From contig URFD01000009.1 of the NCBI GenBank assembly GCA_900547015.1, forward strand, positions 1-24,266: 24,266 bases of DNA. Reading direction: 5' to 3'. The number at the start of each line of letters is the position of its first letter. The first letter of the stretch is position 1. Positions 22,344 to 24,266 of this stretch are shown in pieces. The notes beneath the pieces were generated by a model. The model was given only the letters and a program-made list of their open reading frames with translations, was not told the origin of the DNA and ran no database searches. The DNA comes from an uncultured Oscillospiraceae bacterium (GTDB lineage Bacteria > Bacillota > Clostridia > Oscillospirales > Ruminococcaceae). A program made the translations under genes and the position numbers.

Positions 22344-24011
22344 TTAACCGTTTACAGAGATGTCGAGGTAATCAGCGAACTCAGGCACGATAGGGTGCTT
22401 ATCCAATCCAGTTACATTTTTCTGAGATACGATAATGTAGTTGGTATAGGTCAGTGGGTAGATGCGATGCTGGTCAAGAGCAATCTTCACTACTTCACTT
22501 GCTTTCGCTTTTGCCTGTGCAGGGTCAGTGCAGGTATTTACTTCGTAAGCCAGCTCGCCGCAGGTTGGAGTCAGACCCCAAGCGTCATTGGTCTGGTTCA
22601 GATAGCTGTATGCCTGGTTCAGGGTTCTGCCTCTCATGGAGTCCCAACCGTTGGTGCCGAGGTCCCAAGTGGTTTCTTGACCGGTGGACCACATCATAGC
22701 AAAGAATCTTGGGAAGAAGGAGGAGGAATCCATACCTTCAATCTGCAGGTTTACACCAATCTGGGACAGCTGCTGCTGCAGAACAACTGCAACTGCTTCC
22801 ATGTTTGGACGGTCAGCGTTGTAGATGTAGGTCAGGGTCATGCCTTCCAGACCGGAGGATTTTGCAAGCTCTTTTGCTTTTTCCAAGTCATATACATAGT
22901 CTGGGGTTTCTGGGTCATACAAGCTGATATCTGGGGTCAGAATCGAATTTGGATTGGTAGCCAGTTTGTCGGAGCCGTAAGCGCCGTCGATAACTTCATC
23001 GCCGTTGATTGCATAGAACAGAGCTTCGCGCTGCTCATCGTTGAGGTTTGCAGGGCCGTATGGGTTTACCTGCAGGTAGTTCAGTCGTGCTTCAGAGAAG
23101 GAGAAGATGTTGTATTTGTCTGGCTGAGCTTCGTATTTTTCCAGCTCGTCTACAGTGGTCAGTCTCATGTAGTCGATCTCACCGTTTTCAAATGCGATTG
23201 CTTTGGTGGAACCGGAGCCGATTACCTTCATGACAACCTTCTTAACGGAAGGAGTGCCTCTGTAGTAATCATCACGAGCGGTGTAAACTACGCTGTCCTC
23301 GTTGATTTCAGAAACAACGTAAGGACCGGTGGTTGCAAAACCAGGCTTGGTGTAGTAGGTTACATCGTCCAGCATCTTCTGAGCATCGCCATCAAATACA
23401 TGGCATGGGTATGGAACCAGAGAAGAAAGGGAAACGATGAAGTAAGAGTATGCTTCAGGCAGAGTGAAGGTCATAGTCTGGTCATCAACGATCTGAATAT
23501 CTACCGGTTGACCATTGATGCTGGTAACGCTGGATCTGCCGTTTTTCAGAATAGCAAAATCGATTGCAAACTGAACATCCTTGGTGGTAACAGGAGTACC
23601 GTCAGACCATTTTACATCGTCGCGGATTTTCAGAGTGTAGGTTTTGCCGTCTTCCGAAATATCCAGGCTTTCAGCCATGTAGTAGTCGATGCCGCCGTCG
23701 TTGTTTTCCATGTAGAAGCGGTCGAACAGTGGACGGGTCATCGAGGTGTAGTCGTCAGAACCACCATTTGCAGGGGACAGCTGGTCAGGCATATAGCTGA
23801 TTGCAACGGTGAAGGTGTCCTTCTCCTCAGCAGGAGCTGCCGGTGCCTCTTCCTTCTTCTCGGTGGATTCTTCTTTCTTGGTTTCGGTGGTCTGCTCGGT
23901 CTTTGTTTCTTCTGCCGGTTTCTGGGCAGTTCCCTGATCGCCGGAACCGCAAGCTACCATGGACATTGCCATTGCTGCTGCCAGCATCAGAGCCAAGATT
24001 TTCTTCTTCAT
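22344..24011 (-). CDS. Peptide ABC importer substrate-binding lipoprotein (SBP family 5)
   Basis: This extracellular lipoprotein captures peptides for the permeases. The 555-aa precursor has a basic, hydrophobic signal peptide ending in the lipobox SMVAC, with Cys21 as the lipidated residue. A Lys/Glu/Thr-rich linker (about 28-64) follows, then a type 5 solute-binding domain with SEDGKTYTLKIRDDVKWSDGTPVT (the usual family signature region) and LYDPETPDYVYDLEKAKELA. Length is normal for OppA/DppA-like proteins. It is the first gene of the operon, with GGAGG 8 bases before the ATG. Family 5 proteins can also bind nickel or sugars; the flanking OppD/F-type ATPases favour peptides. A 545-codon open frame runs antisense across it and is discounted. 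Confidence 0.93.
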   Translation of the reverse strand: MKKKILALMLAAAMAMSMVACGSGDQGTAQKPAEETKTEQTTETKKEESTEKKEEAPAAPAEEKDTFTVAISYMPDQLSPANGGSDDYTSMTRPLFDRFYMENNDGGIDYYMAESLDISEDGKTYTLKIRDDVKWSDGTPVTTKDVQFAIDFAILKNGRSSVTSINGQPVDIQIVDDQTMTFTLPEAYSYFIVSLSSLVPYPCHVFDGDAQKMLDDVTYYTKPGFATTGPYVVSEINEDSVVYTARDDYYRGTPSVKKVVMKVIGSGSTKAIAFENGEIDYMRLTTVDELEKYEAQPDKYNIFSFSEARLNYLQVNPYGPANLNDEQREALFYAINGDEVIDGAYGSDKLATNPNSILTPDISLYDPETPDYVYDLEKAKELAKSSGLEGMTLTYIYNADRPNMEAVAVVLQQQLSQIGVNLQIEGMDSSSFFPRFFAMMWSTGQETTWDLGTNGWDSMRGRTLNQAYSYLNQTNDAWGLTPTCGELAYEVNTCTDPAQAKAKASEVVKIALDQHRIYPLTYTNYIIVSQKNVTGLDKHPIVPEFADYLDISVNG

Positions 24012-24266
24012 CGTTTTGCCTCCATCTTTTGAAACTTACCATTTGTGTTCTTTCCCAAAGGAGAGATGCAACTGTTTTTCTTTGTCCGTATTACACATTT
24101 TACATGAGACGAAAGATAACTTTTTCACAATTTCTATCCTCAGTTTATCTCATCTACATTCATATTTCAAATAGTTTTTATAAATTCATTAACAAACTAT
24201 TATCGACAATTTCTTTCCCTTTATCTTTTTTATGCAGAAAGCCTTTTTCTTATTGAGATTTTTTTG
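24012..24266. other. Upstream region of the peptide importer operon
   Basis: No gene is visible in this AT-rich region to the window edge. It contains the predicted promoter at 24142-24170 and an untranslated leader of about 120 bases. I see no riboswitch-like conserved structure in the leader. A short AGAAA/TTTCT inverted repeat near 24236-24250 is too weak to call a terminator. Confidence 0.4.
24142..24170 (-). promoter_or_regulatory. Predicted promoter of the peptide importer operon
   Basis: On the minus strand TTGAAA (24170-24165) and TAAACT (24147-24142) are separated by 17 bases, about 130 bases upstream of the binding-protein ATG. The -10 matches TATAAT at four of six positions. Other A/T-rich hexamers nearby could serve instead. 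Confidence 0.4.

Noticed and set aside
22395..24032. 545-codon plus-strand open frame across the binding-protein gene
   Set aside because: It is exactly antisense to a clearly conserved lipoprotein gene, is low in coding character, has no ribosome site and matches no family; it results from the codon bias of the real gene.
1..24266. CRISPR arrays, tRNA or rRNA genes, insertion sequences with transposases
   Set aside because: I looked for regularly spaced repeats, cloverleaf-like segments and transposase motifs on both strands and saw none; only two-copy or palindromic repeats occur.

Overview
The window reads as chromosomal DNA of a spore-forming anaerobic Firmicute of class Clostridia, probably close to the Oscillospiraceae. 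The reasons are a mother-cell sigma factor gene (sigK), a double-cubane-cluster anaerobic reductase, pilin-type sortases, strong AGGAGG ribosome sites and an Agr-like LytTR/GHKL regulatory pair. The family assignment is an inference; no rRNA or other phylogenetic marker is present. Every well-supported gene is on the minus strand except one small DUF5348 gene.

Layout in + coordinates: (a) 1-565, the 5' half of sigK, broken after the conserved Cys-Ile-Glu-Asn block. This is where the skin element splits sigK in Bacillus subtilis, so positions 1-152 are probably the end of a skin-like prophage element. A sporulation-type promoter lies upstream. (b) 622-4023, a decayed Wadjet (JetABCD, SMC-type anti-plasmid) operon. 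jetD is intact. jetC has lost its N-terminal Walker A half and has an in-frame amber stop. jetB is gone and jetA keeps only its first ~125 codons, so one deletion fused jetA' to 'jetC. (c) 4053-4262, a plus-strand DUF5348 gene of the mobile-element type, head-to-head with jetA'. (d) 4603-9770, response regulator, histidine kinase without a membrane sensor, and a pair of ABC exporter half-transporters. A 13-bp direct repeat with 21-bp period, which looks like a LytTR operator, precedes the ABC genes. (e) 9892-13790, sbcDC. (f) 14189-16703, a pilus locus: a 5'-truncated major pilin, a class C sortase, and a single protein fusing a SpaA-like pilin with its own LPQTG sorting signal to a complete sortase. 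(g) 17197-24011, an oligopeptide/dipeptide ABC importer operon (lipoprotein, two permeases, two ATPases) ending in a double-cubane-cluster reductase gene.

How the parts work together: the importer operon starts at a predicted promoter near 24142-24170, has a partial terminator after the binding-protein gene, and ends at a strong terminator at 17137-17172. The regulator/kinase pair probably controls the exporter pair through the repeat at 8364-8397. The Wadjet and pilus loci both look like systems losing parts by internal deletion. The most unusual items are the split sigK, the self-contained pilin-sortase fusion, and the jetA'/'jetC deletion fusion beside an intact jetD.
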